A DNA stretch of 64,000 nucleotides, taken from assembly GCF_000327385.1 (NCBI RefSeq), contig NW_008708797.1, positions 651,180 through 715,179 on the forward strand. The letters run 5' to 3'. The translations under genes were made by a program, and so were the position numbers. Shown here piece after piece: positions 39,393 through 50,219 of the stretch; positions within the stretch are counted from its first letter, which is position 1; every line of letters begins with the position of its first letter. The notes under the pieces are model-generated. The model searched no databases and was not told the DNA's origin. It saw only the letters and a list, made by a program, of their open reading frames with translations. This DNA comes from Lottia gigantea. Lineage: Eukaryota > Mollusca > Gastropoda > Lottiidae.

Positions 39393-40118
39393 TCATCAAT
39401 ATCATAACTGAGTTTTGAACTAATCATACAATATTTAGACTCACCAAAATCATAAAATATTTAAACTCACCAATATAATACAATATTTAAACACACCAAT
39501 ATCATACAATATTTAAACTCACCAACATCATACAATATTTAAACTCACCAATATCATACAATATTTAAACTCATCAATATCATACAGGTATTTTAACTCA
39601 TTGACATCATACAAGTTTTAAACTCACCAATATCATACAATATTTAAACTCACCAACATCATACAATATTTAAACTCACCAATATCATACAATATTTAAA
39701 CTCACCAACATCATACAAGATTTGAACTCATCAATATCATACAAGATTTTAACTCATCAATATCATACAATTTAATATACAAAAATGAACTCATACAACA
39801 TTTAGACTGATCAATATCATACAATATTAAAAACTCATCAATATCATACAAGATTTAAACTCACAAATATTATACAATATTTAAACTCACAAATATCATA
39901 CAATTTAATATACAAAAATATCATACAATATTTAAACTCATCAGTATCATACAAGATTTAAACACATGAGTATCATACAATATTTAAACTTATCAATATC
40001 ATACAAGATTTAAACTCATCAATATCATACAATTTAATATACAAAAATTAACTCATACAACATTTAGAATCATCAATATCATAATACGTTTGAACCTATC
40101 GATAGCATACAATTTTGG
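39393..40118. repeat. 26-bp minisatellite with higher-order variants, about 28 units
   Basis: The unit is close to AACTCACCAATATCATACAA plus TATTTA. Substitution variants alternate (CACC/CATC, ATATC/ACATC, ATATTTA/AGATTTA). A longer variant carrying TACAATTTAATATACAAAAA occurs three times (near 39770, 39900 and 40030), pointing to block duplication of several units. Confidence 0.92.
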
Positions 40119-40714
40119 ACTATAGATATCTTATTATAAGATATATATGTTTTGGACATATAATTCTCTGAATTAGTCATCAACTACATTTCAAACTATC
40201 TTGCAGTAAAAATTTATAACTCGGAAGAAATATATCAAACTAGTTGGCTCCACAGTAAGCAATTTAACAGTCTGAAATATTAGTTTTAGCTCTATCAAGA
40301 AATATTAACCAGGGAATTGACCATTTCTAGTAATATGAACCCGGTTTGCATGATAAACGACTTTACTTTGCTTCAATTCCCAGATAAAATTAGCCTTTAT
40401 GAATATAAAATATTTTGTTTTGTTTGGGGAATTCTCTTGTATTCTCTTGATTATTTCAAAATGGTCATTAGATTAAAGATTTTGGCAGAAATACGATAAA
40501 ATATCGGAACGAACTAAAAAGTTTTATTGCTCTATTTGTGATAAAAATCTAGATGATATAGCAGTTAAGATTTTTCCTGTTTAATATCATTTATAATATT
40601 TGTGACGTTTTAATGGTATTTAAATGTTTTTATTCATTCATTTGTAAATTTTAATCAAAATAAAGATATATTGCTAGTTTGGTGCATATTAAAAGACTTT
40701 TGAGGTATACTTAC

Positions 40715-41050
40715 TGCCACTTGTTGTTATTCTTTCATTCGTTTACATCCTCTTCCCTGCTTGGGACTGAAGCTCTGCCAGCACTATAGACTTAATCTCT
40801 TCCTCTCTTCTCTCTTTCTTCGATTTCCAAATGTTCAACAAAAATATTTTTCGTTTGAACCTTTGCATTTTGACCTGTCTCAGTGTATTTTGAACTCGGG
40901 TGAACCTCAGACTACAATTTCAACTGAAACATTGCTTTGTCTTTGGATTGGACAATCGGATAAACCCCTCAAGAGAGGGGAGTTCCAAGAGAACTTCTGA
41001 CTGATGTTTTTTTGAACCTGCTTTTGGTCGGAGGGGCTTTTGTCCGTCCT
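40715..41050 (-). other. Candidate first exon of a minus-strand transcript, with uORF
   Basis: On the minus strand this CG-richer segment ends at a near-consensus donor GGCA|GTAAGTATACC (GT at 40714-40713). A TATA box lies about 30 bp above the assumed start. All three frames are closed before the donor, so it would be untranslated. It does hold a 41-codon ORF (starts MQRFKRKIFLLNIWKSKKER, charged middle, ends AGKRM) that could be an upstream ORF. Two perfect small stems (CGGAGG/CCTCCG and CCCCTC/GAGGGG) lie near its 5' end. It could be a first exon of an unseen gene or an alternative upstream start of the gene below 27,400. Confidence 0.3.
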
Positions 41051-41072
41051 CCGAATATATTATGGTTTCCTG

Positions 41073-41080
41073 TATATATA
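41073..41080 (-). promoter_or_regulatory. TATA box candidate
   Basis: TATATATA on the minus strand, about 30 bp upstream of the start assumed for the exon ending at 40715. AT repeats are common here, so the site matters only with the strong donor downstream. Confidence 0.25.
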
Positions 41081-41928
41081 GCATATTATTTGATTGTATA
41101 AAGTACTTTTGTATTAAGTATATAGGCTAAATTTGTATCCGTCTATAATGTTGCATACCTTTATGTAAAAAAGATACACGTGAATACATATACAAAGATA
41201 TTTTCAACATTATCCTTAACCCTTAGAGCAACTTCAAAATTAAATTAAATATAAAGAAAAAAATGACTTGAACATCAAGTTGATTAATTTAACCATCTCC
41301 TTTCATGAAAAAGGAACTCAATATTTCAAAGAATTTAACAGATGGTAGTAATTATTAACAGAAAAACATGGAACTATAGATCTTGCCAGAATCATTCAGT
41401 AAAAACCTCTGTTCATTTGTTCTATTATAAATTACGGAAAGCGCTAAAATAGATTTAAAATAAAAACCATGATTTAAATGTTATATATATATATATAAAA
41501 TGATTTGTATACGTATTATTATATAGTCATACTACAAGAAAATCATTTTGATTGTGATATCAGTGTTATAACTTGATGTGTTTGTTGTTACTTTTACAAA
41601 TGTGTGAGGTATTCTTCAACAATTCTTTCTTTACATGCCTTGTTATCGTTAAAACTATATACATTTTACCATGATTACAGTGTTAAGTTGTAGCAGTGTT
41701 AAGGTATTTATTATATAAAAGCGTGAGGTGTTTTAACACTCAGACTTCAGAGGTACAAACTTGAACAACATTTCAGTGTTAATAAATATTTTATCGGAAA
41801 CTAAATAAAAAAGCATTAGCATAGTTTGAAAATGTATTGTTGACAAGTACAGAGCAGTGAATTTAAACTGTAATGGACCTGAGGTATAACAAGTATGGTA
41901 GATAACATCCTGTGGTATTTTCTTTCAG

Positions 41929-42094
41929 GTCGTATTGTAACATTATCATGTCCCTGAAAAGACCGATTGGGCATTATTGTTATAGCATCCCCACCCAGTC
42001 AGTCTGCTGTCTATGTGGAATCACACTTCGTGCAAAATGTTTCAATGGTTTGAAAAAGAAAGATATGATATGGTGGAAGTCGCTTTACAAATGA
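41929..42094 (+). CDS. Candidate terminal coding exon, Cys-rich C-terminus
   Basis: Preceded by an excellent acceptor (TGGTATTTTCTTTCAG, AG at 41927-41928). It enters with one base and reads SYCNIIMSLKRPIGHYCYSI, PTQSVCCLCGITLRAKCFNG, then LKKKDMIWWKSLYK and TGA: 54 codons with six Cys. AATAAA follows at 42192, 98 bases after the stop. An upstream segment ending ATG GAC CTG AG|GTATAA (41873-41883) is phase-compatible but would leave an intron of only 45 bp. No family recognised. The secreted or membrane nature of the full protein is unknown. Confidence 0.4.
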
Positions 42095-42191
42095 TTGTAT
42101 CCAAATATGTACAGGTTATATCAAATATTATTTTATACGAGTATTTTATATTTGAAGAATTGTATATATGTTAATAATAATTGTAAGTAAT

Positions 42192-42197
42192 AATAAA
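42192..42197 (+). terminator. Poly(A) signal AATAAA
   Basis: Canonical hexamer 98 bases after the stop codon of the exon at 41929-42094. Confidence 0.35.
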
Positions 42198-42209
42198 CAG
42201 ATGTATAAC

Positions 42210-44777
42210 ATTTCGTAATCAATAATTTGTTTTTCCAGGTATGACCTCAACAGATTCTTCAAACTTTACACTTGTTGAAAATAAATACTCGACTTCACAT
42301 TACCTGCTCTAAAATAACATTCTGATTTCAACACGGTTTTTGATGAGATTTTGATTGGCCTGATAACAGCAGTTCAAAGAATTAATGAAACTTGTAAATA
42401 GTAACAGACTTGCAGGAACTGGTACCATGGTGCCAGGTTCAAAGAACTTCTGTTACTGGAATAATCATGGGTAGAAACTATCAAAGTACTTTCCATACTT
42501 CTGTATGCAAAACAAAAATTATATTTTCAGACAAATCGTAAAAGGCACCTATTTAATCCCATAAATCTTGATCTATAGTTTGGAATGAAACACGTTAAAA
42601 TGCTACTGTTCTCAAATGGACAATAATTGTGTCGCCTAGCACTCTATCATTAATCTTTATTTATAGTATTGTGTATTATCATAGGAACACAAGTTTATAA
42701 TATGTCCAATATTTCACTAGCATGGTTTCAGAAATTTTTGAAAAATATACGCCTCAACATTTACATATCGCAGATTCCTAAAGCTGATGTGTAATTGATC
42801 ATTTAATGTGGGGGTTAAACTATTAATAATTACCATCTCTGATACACCATTTTAATTAATTTAAAACAATTAGTCATTGTGACAGAAGTTAATTAATTCT
42901 CCATCAACTCATACTACGTTTTAATTTATTTTTACTGAATTTTATTATAAACAAATTGCATATTTTATATCTGGCGGTTGATATTATTTACCATTTGTTG
43001 ACTTGAAGTAATACATATATATAGACATTAGAAAAATCAAGTGGCTATATAGTCTACATGGCAAGTTATTTATAAATGATATGTAATTAATTGAGCTTTA
43101 CGTCCTACAATATATTGGTAAGACATTGGGCGCAACAACAGAATTTCTCATATAATAATGTTCATATTGAATCCAGATCGTTTTCTTGAATGGATTTAGA
43201 AAACATATGCTACCTGGCGAGTGTCACTGAATTAATCCTTACTCTTTTGGTAGACAATTAAATTCCATCTTGAATGATCCAGCCAGGATTTCTAGTGGAA
43301 TCATTAATGTGGGTTGTTGATCTTTGACTAGTTGATTGCAGGTTGAAAGGTATATTGGTTCATCTGCAAAAGATCATGTACTACAAACGACCTCTGTTGT
43401 AAAAGGTTTTATAAAAGATAATCTGTTATAGAAGCACTGGCCTAGGTCACACGTAGAGACTTATGGATTTCAGCATTGGAATACATCAATTTGATAATAA
43501 GTTACCTACTTCTGGAGAAATTTACAAGATAATTATTTTTCAAAAATGCAAAGCGATTGTTTCAGGGAAAGGGGATCTAATCTACCATGGACTAGAACAT
43601 TACTAAGATTTTTATTCCTTTTGGAAGCAATTACCAAACGTTTAGTATAGAATTCGTCCTTGAGTTCTTTATAAAAGCGTTTGACAATGACAGAGGTTTT
43701 TTAGCTGTAAAATTGTAGGTGTGACGAAACGTAAAATAATACCCTGGATATTTTGGCCGATGGGTACAATGTTTCTAATTGGTCTATCCAGAAACTCTCC
43801 GCTTGGTCTTCGGTTTGATTGTAGTAGATACAGGCACCTTTTTTTCTATGGGCATAACAAGAAGATCTTCAATGGAATGAATTAAAATGATTCGCGATTG
43901 GTTTGTCTTTTTTGTGAAGAATGTCAAAGCGATGACCGCAACGCGTTTTGGGTTTTGCCAACGTACTGTACGTCTCATTTTTTACAGGAAAGTAGGTATA
44001 TGATGTTTTTTATCGATGCATGAAAGGACGTCTGTGAGTTCGAAAATTTTGCCGTTTTTCTTGTTTTCGAAATAATGAAAAAACGTATGTATTCACAGGT
44101 ACGACACCTAGAACTTCCACACGGAACAGAACCGAAACCGTTCTGGCTATTTTTCTTTTAAATGGTCTAAAAAGTGTCGTTTTTAATTTTGCGCAAAAAA
44201 CGTTTTGAAAAACCCCGTTCCTAACTTTACTAAATATAAGTTCGCAAGCCAAAATTAGAATTCTATTAAATCTCAGAATTTGCGATTTAAGTCTTTGGTT
44301 TAGGAACTAAGATTATGATATGGTCAATTTTGTATATTTGCTACAGCGCACTTTCTGCTACTTCACAACAGTAAGATGTTACACAACATTTCCTTTCACT
44401 CATTAATGCGATAGTTAACAATATAACATTCTCTATGTATTATATCATAATGCTATTTATCCCATGTATGACACCTGACTAAAAGCCTATGATATAATGT
44501 GACAATGATATTACTAATATGTTAAACATCTGATGGTGTTAATGATTAATTAACTGTTAATTGCCAGCGGAATCTAGATTGTCATCACCATTATCCAAAA
44601 AAACAATATTGTGTTAACCTCAGATTATTTGCTATGGGCATGGGATTATTTTTATATTATTTTATCATAAATAAATTGGCTATATGCCTGTAGAGAATGT
44701 TACTAAAACTCAAAAAGGACGACAAAATATAGCTGATACTGATTAAATGCTTTCAGTTTCATACTGATAGTAACCCC
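42210..44777. other. Non-coding stretch; two adjacent weak ORFs on the minus strand
   Basis: Minus-strand open stretches at 43784-43978 (MRRTVRWQNPKRVAVIALTF...) and 44010-44252 (MACELIFSKVRNGVFQ...) are neighbours, CpG-richer than the surroundings and rich in Arg/Lys. They could be remains of one element or pseudogene. No domain is recognisable. Confidence 0.35.
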
Positions 44778-44911
44778 CATCCGCATAAGGTCAATTTCGC
44801 TTCCGCATTTGACCCGAAGCGCCTCCGCATTGACACAAGGCGCCCCCGCATTTAGCCGGATGCGTCTCCGCATTTACCCGAAGCATTTGATTCCAGGCGT
44901 CTCCGCATTAT
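44778..44911. repeat. GC-rich tandem array of about 22-bp units
   Basis: Six occurrences of TCCGCAT or CCGCATT head units of 21-22 bases such as CCGCATTTGACCCGAAGCGC and CCGCATTTAGCCGGATGCGT; the last spacing is longer (about 34). It is a sharply CG-rich island in AT-rich DNA, immediately before the motif at 44958 and the ORF at 45076, so it may be part of one element. Confidence 0.75.
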
Positions 44912-44957
44912 TTTAGCATACATAAAGGGCCAAGAAGACATTCATGTCTGGTTGCCC

Positions 44958-44982
44958 CTGAAGAGTTCAATTTGAACGAAAC
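44958..44982 (+). other. Hammerhead-like core motif
   Basis: CTGAAGA, then a stem GTTC-AATTT-GAAC, then GAAAC. This matches the invariant CUGANGA, stem II and GAAA of the hammerhead ribozyme. The remaining helices cannot be completed convincingly: CTGGT upstream can pair with ACCGG downstream as stem III, but leaves no room for stem I. It may be a decayed ribozyme of a mobile element, or chance. Confidence 0.25.
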
Positions 44983-45075
44983 CGGTTGGGCCGTACACAC
45001 CAGGTCAGGGGTGTCCTAAAGGAAACTTATTCTTCCTTTTTCTTATAAGTGAAATTCAGTGAAAAGGAGATAACC

Positions 45076-45240
45076 ATGCAAGAAACTGTTATTATTAATT
45101 ACGTGCCAACAATTTGTAGTCGGAAATCGTCTAAAGACGATGCACGACAAATTAACTCGGTGCAATCTGAAATTCTCGCTTTACCACCAATGGAATGGAA
45201 TATTCATATCAAGAGTTCCACAATTCAATTTGGTCAGTAA
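45076..45240 (+). CDS. Short coding-like ORF of unknown origin
   Basis: Fifty-four codons from ATG (MQETVIINYVPTICSRKSSK onward, ending IKSSTIQFGQ). Codon use and composition are coding-like (PPMEWN, DDARQINSVQ), in contrast to nearby ORFs. It follows a pyrimidine-rich acceptor-like TTCCTTTTTCTTATAAG at 45031-45048. Its place directly after the GC-rich array and hammerhead-like motif suggests the start of a mobile-element remnant rather than a host gene. I do not recognise the protein. Confidence 0.25.
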   Translation: MQETVIINYVPTICSRKSSKDDARQINSVQSEILALPPMEWNIHIKSSTIQFGQ

Positions 45241-48200
45241 AAACTCATTTTGCCAACAGCCAAAACAATTATCAGCGTACAAAGATATCGGTACTCTAAC
45301 TTGAAAAGGAAAGCAATCATAGAACTAATCCAAACTCCACAAAAACACAATATTGTCAGGAATAAATTCAAATCATTAAGCGATATGTTAACATAATGTT
45401 TTATTTGATGCTAAATCTGCAAGAGGAGCTCCTCTCTACATATTACATTACCACTTGTAATATTGACTGTAAACTAACACTTAGAGTTCAATTTCTAACT
45501 TCAAGTGTTTTGTTTATCGATATTTTTCGTCGATTGAAAAATGGAAACGTCGGATATACTTTCATATTTTGTGCCCTTTGTATTTAACTCCTATAACCGG
45601 ATTTTTCATGTTTTTTCATCCGAAATATTGTTATTTCTCATTGTACCACATCAGAATTGCTACTTCATAGGCAATTCACAAAATTATCAACACAATTTTA
45701 TTATTCTTAACATAAACATAATACTTTGTTACAAAGCACGTTTGCACCATAAATATAGTTCTGAAATGCATATAACATAGAACATAGGCCCTACTTCTTG
45801 ATAGGATGTTAAATTTCTTGGTGAATCTTTTCGATGTTAACACAGGGTTTTGACACAGGTCATTCTATGTCCGTTGCCCCAAATTATATCCGTCGATAAT
45901 ACTAATAATTTGCTAATTTGATCTAAATCTAATTTGAACTATCCAGATAAAACTTGCTGCAGCAATACGATTCCTAAAATAAAAATAGAGCGCACCGAGA
46001 CATGGGCATGGTAGAAATAATTAAGTCTGATTATAAATTAGTTGAAAGATATAATCTAGGATCTATGCCTTTCATCAAAACTAAACTGTCTATATAAACC
46101 TGGTGTAAAAGATCTTTACAGGAGATAATATAAACATCTATCAACGTTCAAAAATTCCTCTAATTTACTCATTTAGTAATTCAAACAAAATGTTTGACAT
46201 AAAATCACGATGTTCTTTTCTGTATGACCTAAACGTTATAAAAGATGTCAGCATTACTATCTTATCAAAAGGGCATTTTAACTATTTTTTTTCTTGCTTT
46301 ACTTTACTTTAAGATCAGTTAAAGTAATTGTTCGCGTATGTAAGTCAACATATAATAAACGACGCCCTGCACGTCCAATTAACGAATGAATGATTTCCGA
46401 TTTAAAGACATAAAATTGAGACGACTTTTTTTTAAAACCATAGACATTAGATATATTTATTCTGAAGCTCTATGGCTGATATATCTCTGTCTATCTGTGA
46501 GGGTCATGAAGTTCATTAGCCAGGGTATTAAGGAGTTAACATGAACTTGTTATATAGCTTCGTATATGTTGAAGCCTATTGTAAACAAGTATCATATCAA
46601 GCTCAATTAATATTCATCATCATAAATATTTCATCAAAATAAATTAATGTTTATTATAAGAGATTCTTTACTGTTTATATCACGAAATGTAAAATTAACA
46701 TCAACAACCAAAGTATCGCTTGTTTTGTTACACTGTACTGGTTCATATGACAAACAAACTTGTACACAAGTTAAAACTCATCAGCAAATGCATTAATATT
46801 ATACAAGCTATGTAAAAAATATCACCAATGACTCACCAAGGTGTATCAAGTATAAAATAAGTTTTTTCTTAAAAAAAACACGAGATCAGTAATCTGACAC
46901 GTAATTCTTTAAATTGATAGATAATTTTTGTAAAACTTTCACGATCTCTATCGAAAATTTAATTTTCGTCAAAATTCGTGTAAATGACAGAAAGTTAACA
47001 ATTTTCATCTCGATAGACCACAATTTAGATCTCCCTTGTGGCTTCTACTGTAAAAAACATAAAAGACCAGTGAACTAGCATGCTTCAAAGTTCAATGATA
47101 ATATGAAACTTGTTTTTATGTACATTGTAAACAAACTGGTTGTATACATAGGGTAAAACATAAAAATATTCTCAAAAAAGTTTGAATGTATTGTAAACTG
47201 TAGAAATACTAACTTTCTCGCGACAGATCTTTTACTAAACACACTTTTGTCATATTCTGACACCAAATACAACAACATATCGGTTGTACTGTAGGCCTAC
47301 TGCAGATCGACAAGAGTTTGGTTCTGAAAATAATTGAATTGAATCTGAGAGTAGGTCTTTGTTTGGTTGTTCTATTGGTTCCAATGAGGAAATTAATTGG
47401 CAATTTATAAAAAATGGTAAATAACGAAAAACAAATATTTCTATAATTGATAAAAAAGGTTTGTTTAACGTTTATTTAACTTAAAAACAATTGGAAGTTG
47501 ACATAAATGGTAGATTTGTTTAATAAATCACTTGTCTTTCAATTTATCGATATATCATTATTTTTACTCTTTATACAAAAACTGACATCAATGTTTTAAC
47601 AAGGGATGTAATTAGTTTTTAACACAAATATTACTGTTTTATTTAAACTTGAAAGGACGCGTTTAATTTAATTAGTATATATGAGAGGCTTGAATTAAAA
47701 CCTTACAAAGTACCGTTATTGAATTATCCATATACATGTATTGAGTAAACTGATTTCATAACAAAGCATACTATAGGCCTAGAGTAGATTAACCTTTGTT
47801 ACTCAATATTTCAATTTGAGTTGGTAAAGAGGTATTCTAAAAAAAATGTGTATATGGATTGCATCTATTTGCACCGTTCCTGCAATAAGATAAAAAAAAA
47901 ATAAGTGTTTGATGATGTCACTAATCGCAAAATAGGTTTGTACATTAGTGCGATTAGTGACGTAATCAAACACCTTTTAGTTTTCGTGCAACTTGACGCT
48001 ATCAGTGTTCCCGATACACATACACAAGTTTTACAATCTTGTTCTATTGAAAAAGTAATCACATATTTCGAAAGTTTTCGCAGTTCACAACGTGACTTAG
48101 GTTAATCCACGTAAGAAAATATGATACCTGAAAGACTTAATTTAAACATAAGGAACATATGTTATTAAGCTACCTGGATAATTTCTTGTACACTTTTCTC

Positions 48201-49630
48201 TTTTCAATTAATTTTACACTCTATCACCCAAAATTAGACACCAAACAATTAATTATTGACAAATTTTGTTTACGAAGTCGGAGACGGTGTGCCATTTAGC
48301 ATATAAGTAAAAAAAATTCAAATGTAATTTAAACCCAGTTCTGTGTTTTTGTAGGTTCCGCTTTTTCCAAATTATGGATGGAAAGGAAAATTTATTTGTT
48401 TTTATTAGAATCTGCATCAGTGTGTCTAGAACATTTCTACAACATTTCAAACTTGAAGTTTTGTTCAAATTGACGCCATTAATCCTATAGTAGCAAACAC
48501 ATTAAAAGAAAGAAATGCGCTTTAAAAAATATGGCAACGATCCGGGATGCAGAAAACACAACCTGTGTGTCTCTGACAGAAGGAGAAAGTGATAACAGCG
48601 AGATTTGACACTTTAAAATGTCATCTACATACTCCTAGGTTGAAAACCCTGCTGTAAGGGTGTTTTTGAAGTTCAATCGAGGTGACATTTGTGCTGAAGC
48701 ATTCCAAAGAGAAAAACGTCTTTAATGTGATGACTAAATACTATAAGAACAATAGCTATTAAACTCTTCCTGAATTAAAAACGTCTTAAAGGGGTTGTAT
48801 GCTTAACCGTATATGACGTGACCAGCGAAAATGCCGATATTGTTAGATCAGATATGATCTGAGGACCTTAGATATAGCGTCATAAAAAGTTTAGTTTAGG
48901 TTATATTACAAATCGATATGCAACAATGTTTAGAAAAGCTCTTTACAATTGTCTGAAGATTTGTTGGTTTTATTGTCAATGTTATTCACACATTTGTTCC
49001 TTCTTTTAACATACAATTTCCATCTTGGCATACCACAGCTAGTCGACTGGATGCCAACAACACAATCTTCTAAACTGACAAATTGTTTGTTAAACATCCT
49101 AGATACTATAAGTTAAACGTTATATCATTTTCACGACAAATTGATTTACTTTTCGTTTTTATCTTTAAATTTAAGGAGTAAAAATAGTGTACGTAACTCA
49201 AAATTTATATTTTTGTCTCGACCTGTCTGATGGAATTTTTAGATTATCCTAGCATGAAAGATTACCTAGCAATTTATGTTGTTTTATGTTTTATTTTGTT
49301 ACCTGAACGGTGTAATGGCTATAGATTTTAATTTTCTAAGATAAACACCCATTTTATTATATTATTCTCAATAAAAACTTTCCAATTTGTGATAAGCAGA
49401 AACATTTTCGGTTCATTCTCTTGAGAAAATAAAGAAGAGATTGTATCACGAACAACAAAACATTCATTGTTAAACACCTTTATAATATCGTTTTACGTTT
49501 TCTGGCAGTGAGAAGATTTGTAATAGGAAAAAGTTACCTTCAATCATGTTCTGTAAGGTACTTCGATCTAATCTTTACGATCTGTATGATCTGAAATAAC
49601 AAAATAAAAAGACTCATGAAAAAAACAATT
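45241..49630. other. Non-coding stretch apart from one hairpin
   Basis: AT-rich DNA with only short overlapping ORFs. The only structured feature I found is the hairpin at 47905-47973. Confidence 0.5.
47905..47973. ncRNA. Pre-microRNA-sized hairpin, candidate
   Basis: Arms of 25 bases, 47905-47929 (GTGTTTGATGATGTCACTAA then TCGCA) and 47949-47973 (TGCGATTAGTGACGTAATCA then AACAC), pair with two mismatches around a 19-base loop, 69 nt in all. The size and loop fit a microRNA precursor. The arms also contain CRE-like TGACGTAA, and a perfect-looking DNA palindrome of a small mobile element is the rival explanation. The strand is unknown because both strands fold alike. Confidence 0.4.
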
Positions 49631-49699
49631 CTTTAGCTTTCGTGAACGCGGACCGCAGAGAGAGCACTTACTAGTTATGTGACAAGCAAGGACAAATTG

Positions 49700-50217
49700 A
49701 AATGAAGGGAGTTTTGCGTCCCACTTTTCTGCACCATGTTGGCTAATGAAGACGGACAACGCCAACAAGGGTACAATGGGGAAATTATGCCAGGACAACG
49801 ACATTAGCCTTTTCGATTTCCAACTGTCGTGGGATCTTTAACGTGCACAGCCTGTAGCACACCTCGGGCCTCGGTTTATTGTCCAACTTCCCTTACCTAC
49901 ATCACTGACAGGTGGAAAGCGGGTTAAAAAATCCGGAAGTATCTTCTCGACCTCTGCCGGGATTGAACCCCTGACCCTCAGGTTAGCGTCACGGCCCCGT
50001 CGCCAGGAATGAATTGGTGCCGGGGCAAAAATTAAAGGCCCAGAGAGCTCATTTCAAAAATCTATATCTTTTTGATTTTGTACAAAGACACTGTAAATTA
50101 ATCAATCTCTGCTGAACTGAAGAAGGTTTTGCTGGGGTTTAATTATCACTTTCTGGGGCACAGCCCCCATGGACCCCACCCTAGCGACGGGGCTAGCTAG
50201 CGCCCAAGTGTCTAACT
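49700..50217 (-). mobile_element. SINE-like element, tRNA-derived head, interrupted by a TIR element
   Basis: On the minus strand: TTAGACACTTGGGCGCTAGC (head, about 50215-50196), the 200-bp insertion, then GACGCTAACCTGAGGGTCAG and box B-like GGGGTTCAATCCCGG (near 49972-49958). Further down is GGCCCGAGGTGTGCTACAGG and TGTGCACGTTAAAGATCCCA (49846-49829), a block I associate with conserved central domains of metazoan SINEs. The CG content is far above that of the surroundings. The 3' limit is uncertain; similarity of 49645-49665 to 50696-50716 (GAACGC, GCAGAGAG) may mark its tail. Confidence 0.55.
49994..50193. mobile_element. 200-bp TIR element inserted in the SINE-like repeat
   Basis: Termini GCCCCGTCGCCAGG (49994-50007) and CCTAGCGACGGGGC (50180-50193) are inverted copies with one mismatch. 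The interior is non-coding, with a second inner pair around GGTGCCGGGGC and GGGGCACAGCCCCC. It splits the tRNA-like head of the surrounding SINE-like element, so it is the younger insertion. No clear target-site duplication was seen. Confidence 0.65.
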
Positions 50218-50219
50218 CA

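Noticed and set aside
41478-41500. Short TA dinucleotide run
   Set aside because: Common microsatellite with no context.
49568-49804. 78-codon minus-strand ORF
   Set aside because: It lies in the SINE-like repeat and its flank and is explained by that repeat's higher CG content.
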